DNA of 64,000 nt from Bacteroidota bacterium (GTDB lineage: Bacteria > Bacteroidota > Ignavibacteria > Palsa-1295): contig JAJPIO010000007.1 of the NCBI GenBank assembly GCA_021324735.1, forward strand, positions 62,001 to 126,000, written 5' to 3'. The position numbers and the translations under genes were made by a program. The notes beneath the pieces are model-generated. The model worked only from the letters and a program-made list of their open reading frames with translations. It made no database searches and had not been told where the DNA came from. Positions within the stretch are counted from its first letter, which is position 1; each line of letters starts with the position of its first letter. Below, in pieces: positions 17,215 through 24,836 of this stretch.

Positions 17215-18945
17215 TTAGCGGGAGGCTTTACCATCGATTGCGTCAGGCGAAGGAAGGATCGGCAGGCGCTCCTGCGATTTTTGTTTCTTTTGTACTTCGA
17301 TCTCCCGAACGAGTAAACTCGGGCTCGAGGCGGATACCGGCACCCAACCGGATTCTGCACCACAAATACCGTTAAACGTCTCGCCATCATTACCAGCGGC
17401 AATGATGCGCTCGAACGTGGCCAGCGGCGTACCGATTAGATCCACTCCACGAACCAATTCGTCCGGCCGGCCATCGGCATAGACACGGTAGACAAGAATT
17501 GGCAATACGTTGAACGCATTCGGGATCGTACGTCCTGTAAGCGTAAATCCACCTTCGACCTGCTTAAACCATAAGCCATACGGTTTATTCTGTCGCTTGC
17601 ATTCGGCGATCAGAAGGTCACGCAAGGAATCCACTGGTACGGTCGTTTTGGCAACAACCACAAGATTCGATTGGCGTGCGACCGGTAATTTCCCAGGCTG
17701 CGCACGCGCATGGCCGTTCGAATGTGCGAAGCCCTCGATCGGTGAACGGGACATGAGGAAGCCTTTGAGCACACCGTTCTCAACTACATTTACGCGCTGC
17801 CCTTCGACGCCTTCATCATCGTACATATAGTAACCAAGAAGATCGTCCTTGCCATATTTCTTTTGGTGCGGGTCGAAATAGACGTCGATAAAGCTGGGAA
17901 GAATTTGCTGACCGATCTTCTTCTTAAAGGTTTGTCCCTCCGCTTCATTTTTCTGACGATGTCCTTCTACACGATGGCCGAATATCTCATGGAAGAATAC
18001 TCCGGATGCACCCCCTGATAAAATCGCCGGACCGGTATAGGGATCGACGATCGGCGCATTCCGCATCTTCTCGAGCGTAGCGATCATTTGATGGACATCA
18101 TTTAAGATCGTATCATCCGACGGAAGATCTTCCGGCTTGTAGGCAAAATAACTTTTATATAGCGGCAACTCCATACCATCATCGGCCTTTGCTGTTGCCA
18201 TTATCATCACACGGACGTAAAGCTGATTCGATGCTATTTCGCCGCCCTCGGTCGATACGAAATATTTACGTACGATGCTCGCCTCTAGCGTTGCCTTTGC
18301 TTCAAAGATATTCGTCTGCCCGGCAAAGAGCGCGGAGTATTTTTTTAAGCGCGCTTCCCATGCTGCTCGATTAGGAAAATAATTTCCCATCTCGACTGGA
18401 GCTTCATAGTAATGATTTGCAGCATCGGCATGGCTGAAATCACCGGACGTATCCTCTTCTGCCACTTTTACGGTCTTATTGGTACGGACCTGTTCGAGCC
18501 GCTCGGTCGCTGCCTTATAGCTTTGATCCGTTTCGCGCCACAACGCTAAGCGCAACGCTTCCGGATCATCCTCATAGGGGATCATCTTGGCCCCACCGCG
18601 AGCGAACATATCGTTCGAGGCACGGATCTGGTGAGTGTTATCGAGCGAGTAATCGCCCACACGAATATCGACAAGCAGCATACGCCGCCGCGATGAATCC
18701 GATTTTATGATAGCACCATAGCTCGAGGTAATGCTTACTCTTTGTTCGTCGCCCACATTATAGCTCATATAATAGGGTGGCGTCGGTTGCTTGGCCAGTG
18801 AAGCTTGCTCCCGACCAAGCTCGCTTTTCAGTACCTGAATAACTTGGTCATTTGAACTTGAACTCTGTGCCTGAGTTAGCGATGGTAGCAGGATGATCGC
18901 CGCGCAAAGATATAAAAGGCGGCGAAAATTAATGGAAAGAGGCAT
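17215..18945 (-). CDS. Exported TldD-like zinc metalloprotease
   Basis: About 576 residues from the ATG at 18945, chosen because it places a normal signal peptide first (MPLSINFRRLLYLCAAII, cleaved after TQA). A start at 19014 would put 23 extra residues before it. The active site is FFHEIFGHRVEGH: HExxxH gives two zinc ligands and the catalytic Glu. The third ligand is likely the Cys of GICGAESGWVPVS near the C-terminus. TldD/TldE pairs hydrolyse partly unfolded or modified peptides such as microcin B17 and CcdA in E. coli. The exported version probably works in the periplasm on unknown substrates with the adjacent TldE-like partner. Confidence 0.88.
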   Translation of the reverse strand: MPLSINFRRLLYLCAAIILLPSLTQAQSSSSNDQVIQVLKSELGREQASLAKQPTPPYYMSYNVGDEQRVSITSSYGAIIKSDSSRRRMLLVDIRVGDYSLDNTHQIRASNDMFARGGAKMIPYEDDPEALRLALWRETDQSYKAATERLEQVRTNKTVKVAEEDTSGDFSHADAANHYYEAPVEMGNYFPNRAAWEARLKKYSALFAGQTNIFEAKATLEASIVRKYFVSTEGGEIASNQLYVRVMIMATAKADDGMELPLYKSYFAYKPEDLPSDDTILNDVHQMIATLEKMRNAPIVDPYTGPAILSGGASGVFFHEIFGHRVEGHRQKNEAEGQTFKKKIGQQILPSFIDVYFDPHQKKYGKDDLLGYYMYDDEGVEGQRVNVVENGVLKGFLMSRSPIEGFAHSNGHARAQPGKLPVARQSNLVVVAKTTVPVDSLRDLLIAECKRQNKPYGLWFKQVEGGFTLTGRTIPNAFNVLPILVYRVYADGRPDELVRGVDLIGTPLATFERIIAAGNDGETFNGICGAESGWVPVSASSPSLLVREIEVQKKQKSQERLPILPSPDAIDGKASR

Positions 18946-19055
18946 TTTCTGAAAATTTAGTCCCCAGGGTAAAAGAGGTGGAGATTTAGCGCAAAACAGG
19001 CGAGAAGAGTTCATGCCCGCTCAGATTGTTTAGTTAGTTCTCCCTCATAAAAAGT

Positions 19056-19063
19056 TATATTTG
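19056..19063 (+). promoter_or_regulatory. Candidate -7 box (TATATTTG) for the Asp-box T9SS protein gene
   Basis: TATATTTG is a perfect TAnnTTTG match 32 bp before the ATG at 19096, in the short gap between divergent genes. A TTAG sits about 18 bp upstream in place of the -33 TTTG. It is the same octamer as seen upstream of the lipoprotein and adhesin genes. Confidence 0.4.
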
Positions 19064-19095
19064 CAACTTAATGAGGCCGTCGTGTCTCTGGCTTT

Positions 19096-20817
19096 ATGCG
19101 GCAATTAGAAACTCTCCTCGTTGTACTCGCGTGTCTTTTGGCAGTGCCGAAACTTTCGGCGCAATGGATACTGAATAATACGTTCGATTCACCGCCTCGA
19201 GAAATTAAATTTCTCGAGGATGTCGGAGCGCCCCAAACAGGATTTGTTGGACTCGATAACGGTGAGCTCTGGCGAACAACCGATGGCGGCACAACGTGGA
19301 AGCGAACTCAAATCCAAGCTTCTATAAGCCCCGTTGCTACCATCACATTCAAAGATCGGATGACGGGGTGGTGTGGAACTCATAACGGCACGATCAATGC
19401 ACTGTTTCAAACACAGGATGGTGGACTCACATGGACGCAAACCCCTATAGTTGCAAATATGGCGGGGGTCGCTTACAACCATGCCTCTGGTAGGCTCTTC
19501 ATCTCGACATGGGATAATCACCGCGGAATTGGCACTTCTTTTTCGACGGACGATGGATTCACTTGGAATCTGATCGACCTCGACCAATTTAACGGCTTCG
19601 AATTTGTCTCCCCACAATTCGGCATCCTCTCAAACGTTACTGGAGTCAACCGAGGTGTTTATCTCATTACAAACGATGCCGGTATTACTTGGCATTCGGT
19701 TTCAGCTCCGTATGCGGCTTGGCAAACCGGATCGCAAGCAGGCACCATGAATTTTTTTGCAGCCAGCGAAGAGACCAGCCGATTTGTTTCTTCGTCAGAT
19801 GGAGGTGAAACGTGGATCGAACGATCTATCTTTTCATCGCAAGGGCTTGGCCCGACCGGGTGCACGCGCGTCGATTCTTGCGGCAATATCTATATCCAGA
19901 ACATTGCAAACGTCTTTTGGGAATCGAACGATGGGGGCGCAACCTGGAGACCAATTGGCGGACCGACGAATGACATCGATACTCGTTTCACTATCGCCGA
20001 CGGGAAAATCTGGGCAGGTAGTGCAGCAGGAAGTCTCTATGTTTGCTCCCTGATTGGAAGCGTAAACAATACTCCGTACCTCCAGTTCTCGAGTAACCAA
20101 AATCAAATCAGCGTGCATGTTCCGGATATTATTCCTATCTGGATTCGACTTCCTCATCCATTGCCAAATGGTACTCCTCTTGATTCCTTACATTTAGTAA
20201 TTACGTTCGATGCCGACGTTATCAGTCCCGTGCTCGTCAATGGACTACAAGGCTTCACCGCTACTATCTGGTGGCAGAGAGGAAACGAATTCCATTTCAC
20301 TCTTGTCCGTCCCTCTCGCAACCCACTTCCTGCCGATTCCGCTCTGGCTCGGATTGACTTCCAATCATTCGTATCACGCAATAGCTATTCATCAATTCGG
20401 TTGCAGCAGATCGAATTCAATACCGACACGATTCTAACCAATAGATGCACCGCTTTATCGCGCGGATATGATTCGCTGTTGATTCAGTTGAACCCGATGT
20501 GCCCGGATTCAACGTTACGAGGTTCTCTGCGTGGCGAGCCACTGCTGCAAGCATTTATCATCTCGCCCAATCCAGCGGAATTGAAAGCGAATGCACATAT
20601 CTTACTGTCACAGGATGCTATCGTTCAAATCGAGCTTACAAATCAACTCGGCAATAATGAGGGCGTTTTGTTTGAAGGCACACTCAATAAAGGAGACCAC
20701 ACCGTGGACCTTGTTTTTCCGGAAGAGACTGGATTTTATTTTGTAACACTAAAGGCAAAAACATCAGCCGATCTACAGCCTATGCGAGAAACAAGAGAAG
20801 TGGTCGTTCTCCGGTAA
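19096..20817 (+). CDS. Secreted Asp-box (BNR/YCF48-like) protein with type IX sorting domain
   Basis: 573 residues. The signal peptide ends KLSAQ. The N-terminal about 330 residues have repeated Asp-box motifs: TTDGGTTWKR, TQDGGLTWTQ, STDDGFTWNL, TNDAGITWHS, SSDGGETWIE and SNDGGATWRP. This is typical of a beta-propeller as in sialidase-like and Ycf48-like folds, but no sialidase catalytic residues are seen. A cohesin-like beta domain (about 340-460) follows. The last 90 residues (IISPNPAELKAN, then GFYFVTL and a terminal REVVVLR) match the type A T9SS C-terminal sorting domain. It is probably secreted to the cell surface; the function is unknown. Confidence 0.87.
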   Translation: MRQLETLLVVLACLLAVPKLSAQWILNNTFDSPPREIKFLEDVGAPQTGFVGLDNGELWRTTDGGTTWKRTQIQASISPVATITFKDRMTGWCGTHNGTINALFQTQDGGLTWTQTPIVANMAGVAYNHASGRLFISTWDNHRGIGTSFSTDDGFTWNLIDLDQFNGFEFVSPQFGILSNVTGVNRGVYLITNDAGITWHSVSAPYAAWQTGSQAGTMNFFAASEETSRFVSSSDGGETWIERSIFSSQGLGPTGCTRVDSCGNIYIQNIANVFWESNDGGATWRPIGGPTNDIDTRFTIADGKIWAGSAAGSLYVCSLIGSVNNTPYLQFSSNQNQISVHVPDIIPIWIRLPHPLPNGTPLDSLHLVITFDADVISPVLVNGLQGFTATIWWQRGNEFHFTLVRPSRNPLPADSALARIDFQSFVSRNSYSSIRLQQIEFNTDTILTNRCTALSRGYDSLLIQLNPMCPDSTLRGSLRGEPLLQAFIISPNPAELKANAHILLSQDAIVQIELTNQLGNNEGVLFEGTLNKGDHTVDLVFPEETGFYFVTLKAKTSADLQPMRETREVVVLR

Positions 20818-20824
20818 TGAGAAT

Positions 20825-21151
20825 CTAAGCGGTGGGGTAAAATACAACTTCAATTACATTTCCACCGGGATCGTCCTGATAGAAGTATTCCGAGCCATCG
20901 CGATGGACATTAACGATGCTCTCGCTTTCTTGTGCTAATCGCTCGAGCTCGTCACGCGAGCTTACGCGAAACGCCATGTGCGGTGGGTGTTGCTCTTCCA
21001 AAACAAACGCCACCTTTAACGAATCGACTTTAAGGAACGCCCACGTTTCGTCCTGATGGAGAACTTGTGACTGCGAGAATGCTTGCTTGTAAAATGCGAC
21101 CGCTTCTGCGATATTGGGCACCGATAACGCTATGTGGTCAAACTCGAGCAT
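20825..21151 (-). CDS. VOC-family (glyoxalase/dioxygenase fold) protein
   Basis: 108 residues with a single VOC beta-alpha-beta-beta-beta repeat pair: LEFDHIALSVPNIAEAVAFYKQAF at the start and YFYQDDPGGNVIEVVFY at the end. HIAL, PPHMAFRV and VIEVVFY hold the usual His/Glu metal-ligand places. Members include glyoxalase I, methylmalonyl-CoA epimerase and many small isomerases or lyases. It is the last gene of the leftward uronate operon, 12 bases after the GH105 stop, so a role in detoxifying or epimerising a sugar-derived product is plausible but unproven. Confidence 0.8.
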   Translation of the reverse strand: MLEFDHIALSVPNIAEAVAFYKQAFSQSQVLHQDETWAFLKVDSLKVAFVLEEQHPPHMAFRVSSRDELERLAQESESIVNVHRDGSEYFYQDDPGGNVIEVVFYPTA

Positions 21152-21163
21152 AAGATTGATCGA

Positions 21164-22189
21164 TCAGCCGACTAACTCTGACATTGCCAGCAAAAACGCG
21201 CCAGTGCCCCACCACCATTCACCGCGCTCGAGAGACTTGTAGTAATCTATTGTACCGGGCCAGGTACCCTCCGAAACACCCATTACTCGCCCGGTCTTAT
21301 CAACCGCTCTCGCAACAGCTTGAGCAGATCTTTTAATTATCGGATCGAACGTGCTATCGAGCAAACCGTTCTTACGTGCTTTTGCGTAAGCGAAAAGATA
21401 CATCGCGGAAGCAGACACTTCTTCGTATGCCGTTTTATCATCAACGATGGTCCGCCATAACCCATCTTTCGTTTGATATTCGGCCAGTGAAGAGCTTAAT
21501 CCCTGAAAGATGGAAAGCAAGTCCTTGTATCGGCTCGAATTCTTGGGCAATAGTGGAAGAATTTCGGCCAGCGTCATCATAACCCAACCATTTCCACGCG
21601 CCCAGCTTCCTTCCGACCGACGACCGCCATTATTTTCCTCGCAATGGATAAAAAATGGCTTGTCGCCATCCTGCAATCGGTCAAGATGGAGCACTATCTG
21701 CTTCACCGCTTCATTCTCCCAGGGTAGGCCAAGTACGGGGCCGATCTTCGAGAGCACAACCGCAGAATAATAAACGGTATCGATATAGATATTTGGCAGA
21801 TCAACGTTGTGGAGTAAAACGCCTTCACCATTTCGAAGCGCTTTGTCACGTATAAACTCGTAGATATGAAGCGCCGTCGAACGAAGCTGTATTTGAAACT
21901 CCGGAAACTCGTCGATCACATCGGGGTAAAGAAGGCCAAAACTCCATGACCCGCAGAAGTAATTGACCTGCACATTCTCCGCCAGATGAAACGCAAGCCA
22001 CTTGCAAAGGTAAGCTCTTACCTTTGGATTATCATTGACTTTCAGACCTCGTAAGAGACCATACATTGCCAACGACTGTCCCCAATCCGTCGATTGCGAT
22101 TCGGGACGATAACGTTCGATAAAGGACTCGCTTACCGTTCTAATAAGGCTCAGCGAACTTGGTGTACGAGCAGTGGAGCGCTTTGCCAT
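21164..22189 (-). CDS. Unsaturated uronyl hydrolase, glycoside hydrolase family 88/105
   Basis: 341 residues forming an expected (alpha/alpha)6 barrel. DWGQSLAMYGLLRGLK, the HCEENNGGRRSEG loop and SWARGNGWVMMTLAEIL are characteristic of GH105/GH88. The Asp and the WARGNGW segment frame the hydration-based active site. These enzymes release 4-deoxy-5-keto uronate from lyase-made unsaturated oligosaccharides such as rhamnogalacturonan or pectin fragments. No signal peptide is visible, so imported disaccharides are probably cleaved in the cytoplasm. The product enters KduI and KduD encoded upstream in the same operon. The start overlaps the Eda stop by one base. Confidence 0.88.
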   Translation of the reverse strand: MAKRSTARTPSSLSLIRTVSESFIERYRPESQSTDWGQSLAMYGLLRGLKVNDNPKVRAYLCKWLAFHLAENVQVNYFCGSWSFGLLYPDVIDEFPEFQIQLRSTALHIYEFIRDKALRNGEGVLLHNVDLPNIYIDTVYYSAVVLSKIGPVLGLPWENEAVKQIVLHLDRLQDGDKPFFIHCEENNGGRRSEGSWARGNGWVMMTLAEILPLLPKNSSRYKDLLSIFQGLSSSLAEYQTKDGLWRTIVDDKTAYEEVSASAMYLFAYAKARKNGLLDSTFDPIIKRSAQAVARAVDKTGRVMGVSEGTWPGTIDYYKSLERGEWWWGTGAFLLAMSELVG

Positions 22190-22821
22190 TATCCTCTCGC
22201 AGCCTTAACGATTTTTGCCGCACGTGCAGCAATAACGGATAGATCTCCCTTCTCGAGATCCGCATCATGTACGAGCGATGATCCGACTCCTATCGCTGAA
22301 GCACCGGCATCGAAAAACTCCTTGACATTATCGGGAGTAACACCATTGGTCGCAACATAACGAATGTCCGGCAAGGGGCCGCGTAACGCGCGAATATATT
22401 GGGCTCCTACACCTGCAAGCGGAAACAACTTAACAAAATCGGCACCGGCTTGCGACGCTTGCCATACTTCCGTCGGTGTAAGAGCACCAGCCATTGAGGC
22501 AACGCCAACCTCGTTGCAGACGGCAAGCATATCGAGGTCGGTTACCGGGCTAACAAGAAATTTCGCGCCACTCTCAATGGCGCGTGTTGCAGCGTCGTAA
22601 CCGATCACAGTACCAGCGCCAATAAGAGCCCCTGGAAATGCACGGCTTACTCTGTGTATACAATCGAAACCATTCCGAGAATTAAGGGTGATCTCGATAA
22701 TCGATATTCCACTATCAACTAAGCATTCGGCAAGCGCTTCAATGTTTCGAGTATTCTGTAGCCGAAGAACGGCGAATACTTTCTTATCTAGGATCCTTTG
22801 AACGGTAGCTCCTCGAGTCAT
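22189..22821 (-). CDS. eda: KDPG/KHG aldolase
   Basis: 210 residues, a class I aldolase splitting 2-keto-3-deoxy-6-phosphogluconate to pyruvate and glyceraldehyde-3-phosphate. IIEITLNSRNGFDCI holds the conserved Glu, LIGAGTVIGYDAATRAIESGAKFLVSP is the family core, and GADFVKLFPLAGVG holds the Schiff-base Lys in FVKLFP. ATNGVTPDNVKEFFDAGASAIGVGS binds the phosphate. The size is typical. It is preceded by the RraA-like gene (25-bp gap) and followed by GH105 with a one-base overlap, completing the Kdu-Kdg route. Confidence 0.93.
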   Translation of the reverse strand: MTRGATVQRILDKKVFAVLRLQNTRNIEALAECLVDSGISIIEITLNSRNGFDCIHRVSRAFPGALIGAGTVIGYDAATRAIESGAKFLVSPVTDLDMLAVCNEVGVASMAGALTPTEVWQASQAGADFVKLFPLAGVGAQYIRALRGPLPDIRYVATNGVTPDNVKEFFDAGASAIGVGSSLVHDADLEKGDLSVIAARAAKIVKAARG

Positions 22822-22846
22822 GGTAAGAGATCAATTATAGACAAGC

Positions 22847-23509
22847 TTAAAACGTCTCGAACTCAGAAAAAAGCTCGCGAGCGGCTTTGCCTTCCTGAAG
22901 TCCGGTGGCTGTCTGCCGTTCTCCTTCGATCTTTTTCATTAGTTCGATGTATACTTGTTTGAAATGTTCCTGTGGGATCACGATGACGCCATTGGCATCG
23001 CCAAAGAGAACATCGTTGGGTCGAATCGTGACACCACCTATATCGACCGTAGTATTGTATTCTGCCATATAACCTCGCCGGCGAATATCCTTTATACATC
23101 GGTAAGTACCGAATACTGGAAAGCCAAGCATGTCGATCTGTTCGAAATCGCGGATGCCGCCGTTTACAACAGCCGCAACTGCCCCCCGCGCTTTCGCACG
23201 TGTGGACATCAATCCGCCCCACAGCGCCGCGTCAATATCGGCATCCGCTGCTACAACGACGAACGAATGTTTGGGAATAGAATCGACCATTTCAAGCAGC
23301 TTCGTTATTTCTACATACTCGCTGGTAGGAATAACCCGACACGGGTACGCCAGCCCTACGACTTTAAGTGTCGGATCGAACGGAATGCTTTGTATCTCAT
23401 GCGGCAACACATGTGAAGCAATTCCAAGCCGGTCCATTACATCGCTTACGAGCGGCGTAAAGAACTGATCAAAAACGGATAGTTGAGAGTGGATAACGGA
23501 TAGTGACAT
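22847..23509 (-). CDS. RraA / HMG-CHA aldolase-like protein
   Basis: 220 residues. LMSTRAKARGAVAAVVNGG followed by IRD is the RraA-family core, where the Arg-Asp pair and nearby Gly-rich loops bind Mg and the oxo-acid in HMG/CHA aldolases. In sugar operons such proteins are usually lyases or decarboxylases acting on oxo-acids rather than RNase E regulators. The first about 12 residues (MSLSVIHSQLSV) are encoded by a heptad repeat array rather than family sequence. Family homology starts near FDQFFTPLVSDVMDRLG, so the insertion appears to have supplied or extended the start. The next gene upstream is the four-helix-bundle gene. Confidence 0.85.
   Translation of the reverse strand: MSLSVIHSQLSVFDQFFTPLVSDVMDRLGIASHVLPHEIQSIPFDPTLKVVGLAYPCRVIPTSEYVEITKLLEMVDSIPKHSFVVVAADADIDAALWGGLMSTRAKARGAVAAVVNGGIRDFEQIDMLGFPVFGTYRCIKDIRRRGYMAEYNTTVDIGGVTIRPNDVLFGDANGVIVIPQEHFKQVYIELMKKIEGERQTATGLQEGKAARELFSEFETF
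23478..23505. repeat. Heptad array, left arm of a 4HB-carrying inverted pair
   Basis: Four consecutive 7-mers (GGATAGT, TGAGAGT and then two more of the same type) with exact 7-bp phase. Bases 23493-23507 are a perfect 15-bp inverted repeat of 23979-23993. The array encodes the N-terminus of the RraA-like protein on the minus strand. Confidence 0.85.
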
Positions 23510-23525
23510 TCTTTACCTTCTCGCT

Positions 23526-23885
23526 TTAAGAGCCTTTGTTTGCTTTGGCCGTTTTTATCGAAGCTGTAAGCATCTTTATTAATTCTTCACAGTCCGCTAT
23601 GAGGGAATTGGCGAGCCCCTCCTCCAGAATACAACCGTCTTTGAAGAGCAGCAGCCAATAATCGGTTTCATAGGCTTCCTTATGGGCGATTCCTAGCTTG
23701 TGAATAAAGTCTGATCGTGATTCAGCTTGCGCCGCTTCCCACACGTAAGCGCCGATCGAAGTCCCAGATCGATAGACCTGCTTTCCTAGCGTGTAGTCGT
23801 GTTTGACCTCGATGAGATGTTGATGTAGTTTGAGAATCCGTAGTGCAAATTTGAAGCTTTTACTTTTTAGGATGCTTTCAGCCAT
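23526..23885 (-). CDS. Four-helix-bundle protein (23S rRNA IVS / S23 type)
   Basis: 119 residues, almost all helical. KSFKFALRILKLHQHL, YTLGKQVYRSGTSIGAYVWEAAQAESRSDFIHKLGIAHKEA and YETDYWLLL match the small basic four-helix-bundle family encoded inside 23S rRNA intervening sequences, related in fold to Avd of diversity-generating retroelements. Biochemical function is unknown for the family. It has no role in uronate metabolism yet sits between kduI and the RraA-like gene, enclosed by inverted heptad arrays. This suggests that it arrived as cargo of an insertion. The ATG at 23885 lies inside the last codons of a 16-codon upstream frame with an ideal Shine-Dalgarno. Confidence 0.85.
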   Translation of the reverse strand: MAESILKSKSFKFALRILKLHQHLIEVKHDYTLGKQVYRSGTSIGAYVWEAAQAESRSDFIHKLGIAHKEAYETDYWLLLFKDGCILEEGLANSLIADCEELIKMLTASIKTAKANKGS

Positions 23886-23928
23886 CGTAGTCCCAATTTG
23901 TGAGTTTAGAATTCTCCGTTGTTGCCAT
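23878..23928 (-). CDS. 16-codon leader ORF overlapping the four-helix-bundle gene
   Basis: An ATG at 23928 is preceded by CGGAGGA at ideal spacing (six bases), one of the best Shine-Dalgarno sites in the window. The frame encodes MATTENSKLTNWDYDG and its TGA overlaps the ATGGCTGA start region of the four-helix-bundle gene in another frame. Either this couples translation of the downstream gene, or it is the original N-terminus of that protein split off by a frameshift. Confidence 0.45.
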   Translation of the reverse strand: MATTENSKLTNWDYDG

Positions 23929-23958
23929 CTTATTCCTCCGGTCTAAACTATCACGCTC

Positions 23959-23993
23959 CTCTATCCACTATCCTCTATTCACTATCCGTTATC
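23959..23993. repeat. Heptad array, right arm of the 4HB-carrying inverted pair
   Basis: Five consecutive 7-mers (CTCTATC, CACTATC and three more), complementary in type to the array at 23478-23505. The last two provide the perfect 15-bp inverted repeat. The stop codon of kduI (TAA on the minus strand, 23989-23991) lies inside the array. Confidence 0.85.
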
Positions 23994-24783
23994 GTAGCCC
24001 TGTGGGCATTGATTCGAAACCCTTCTGTACGTTTACATTCGCGAGCGTACGCCATGTATCATCCTCGAGCGAGCACAGGATCCAGCAGAAGTTGATAGGA
24101 TAGCCCGGCGCAGCAACGTTCGGATGATAACCTTCCACGATCGTTACAGCATCATTCTCATAGACTGGTTGGACAAATTCCGGTTTCTCCAGATTTGAGT
24201 AAATGAATTGCGTCCCAAATCCTGGTCGCGGCATATCAAAAAATAGATAAAGCTCTTCGCGAGTGGCAGCATGTTCGTGCGGCGGCCAGGAAGTCCAGTT
24301 GCCGGGTTTGGACATCGTCACGCCCATGAGCAATCGTGATCCTTCCACGTTCTCGGCCAGAACTTTATGGATGTCACGATAATACGGCTCAGCGCCGACT
24401 CGAAGCGTCAACGAATCACTATGTTCTACCTCTTCCTTAAAACTTACGAAACGCGAGGGATGATGTTTTCCAGTGGGCGCTGACCCTTCAACGATATCAA
24501 CATAGTTATCCGTCTCGATGTGAAATGTTTGTCCACGCCTTATATAGACGCCATCGAAACGATTAAGCTCGTATTCCGCAGCACTTGCATGGATCTTCGC
24601 TTTGCCATGCAAGCAAAGCAGTGTTGTCTCGCGGCCTTCGTTGCGAGCTGTCACGCTGGGCATTTCCTTATCGAGAATAATACGACCAGCATGGATCGCC
24701 TTGAACGGAGAAGTCTCCGGTGTGATCGTAATATTCCGACCTTTGAGCGCTGCCGTATTTCGAAAAAGCCAATTACTACTCAT
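23989..24783 (-). CDS. kduI: KduI/IolB-family uronate isomerase
   Basis: 264 residues in a double-cupin fold. TSWPPHEHA followed by REELYLFFD carries the metal-binding His, His and Glu, and ENDAVTIVEGYHPNVAAPGYP carries the last His. The overall match is to IolB (5-deoxy-glucuronate isomerase) and KduI-type proteins. Here the neighbours are KduD, Eda and GH105, not inositol genes, so isomerisation of 5-keto-4-deoxyuronate to 2,5-diketo-3-deoxygluconate (the KduI reaction) is the more likely role. The stop codon lies in the right heptad array, so its last residues may have been altered by the insertion. Confidence 0.8.
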   Translation of the reverse strand: MSSNWLFRNTAALKGRNITITPETSPFKAIHAGRIILDKEMPSVTARNEGRETTLLCLHGKAKIHASAAEYELNRFDGVYIRRGQTFHIETDNYVDIVEGSAPTGKHHPSRFVSFKEEVEHSDSLTLRVGAEPYYRDIHKVLAENVEGSRLLMGVTMSKPGNWTSWPPHEHAATREELYLFFDMPRPGFGTQFIYSNLEKPEFVQPVYENDAVTIVEGYHPNVAAPGYPINFCWILCSLEDDTWRTLANVNVQKGFESMPTGLR

Positions 24784-24789
24784 AACTAT

Positions 24790-24836
24790 TTCAACTCCAT
24801 AGTATGCAAGCTACTTCAACTCTTTAGTATGCAAGC
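24790..24836. repeat. Tandem 22-bp repeat at the kduD 3' end
   Basis: Two near-identical 22-bp copies (24790-24811 and 24815-24836, two mismatches) include the last codons and stop of kduD and a duplicate placed before kduI. It looks like a small tandem duplication of the gene end. Confidence 0.75.

Noticed and set aside
23526-23885. Four-helix-bundle protein as Avd of a diversity-generating retroelement
   Set aside because: No reverse transcriptase or template/variable repeat pair is present nearby; the IVS/S23 type fits better.
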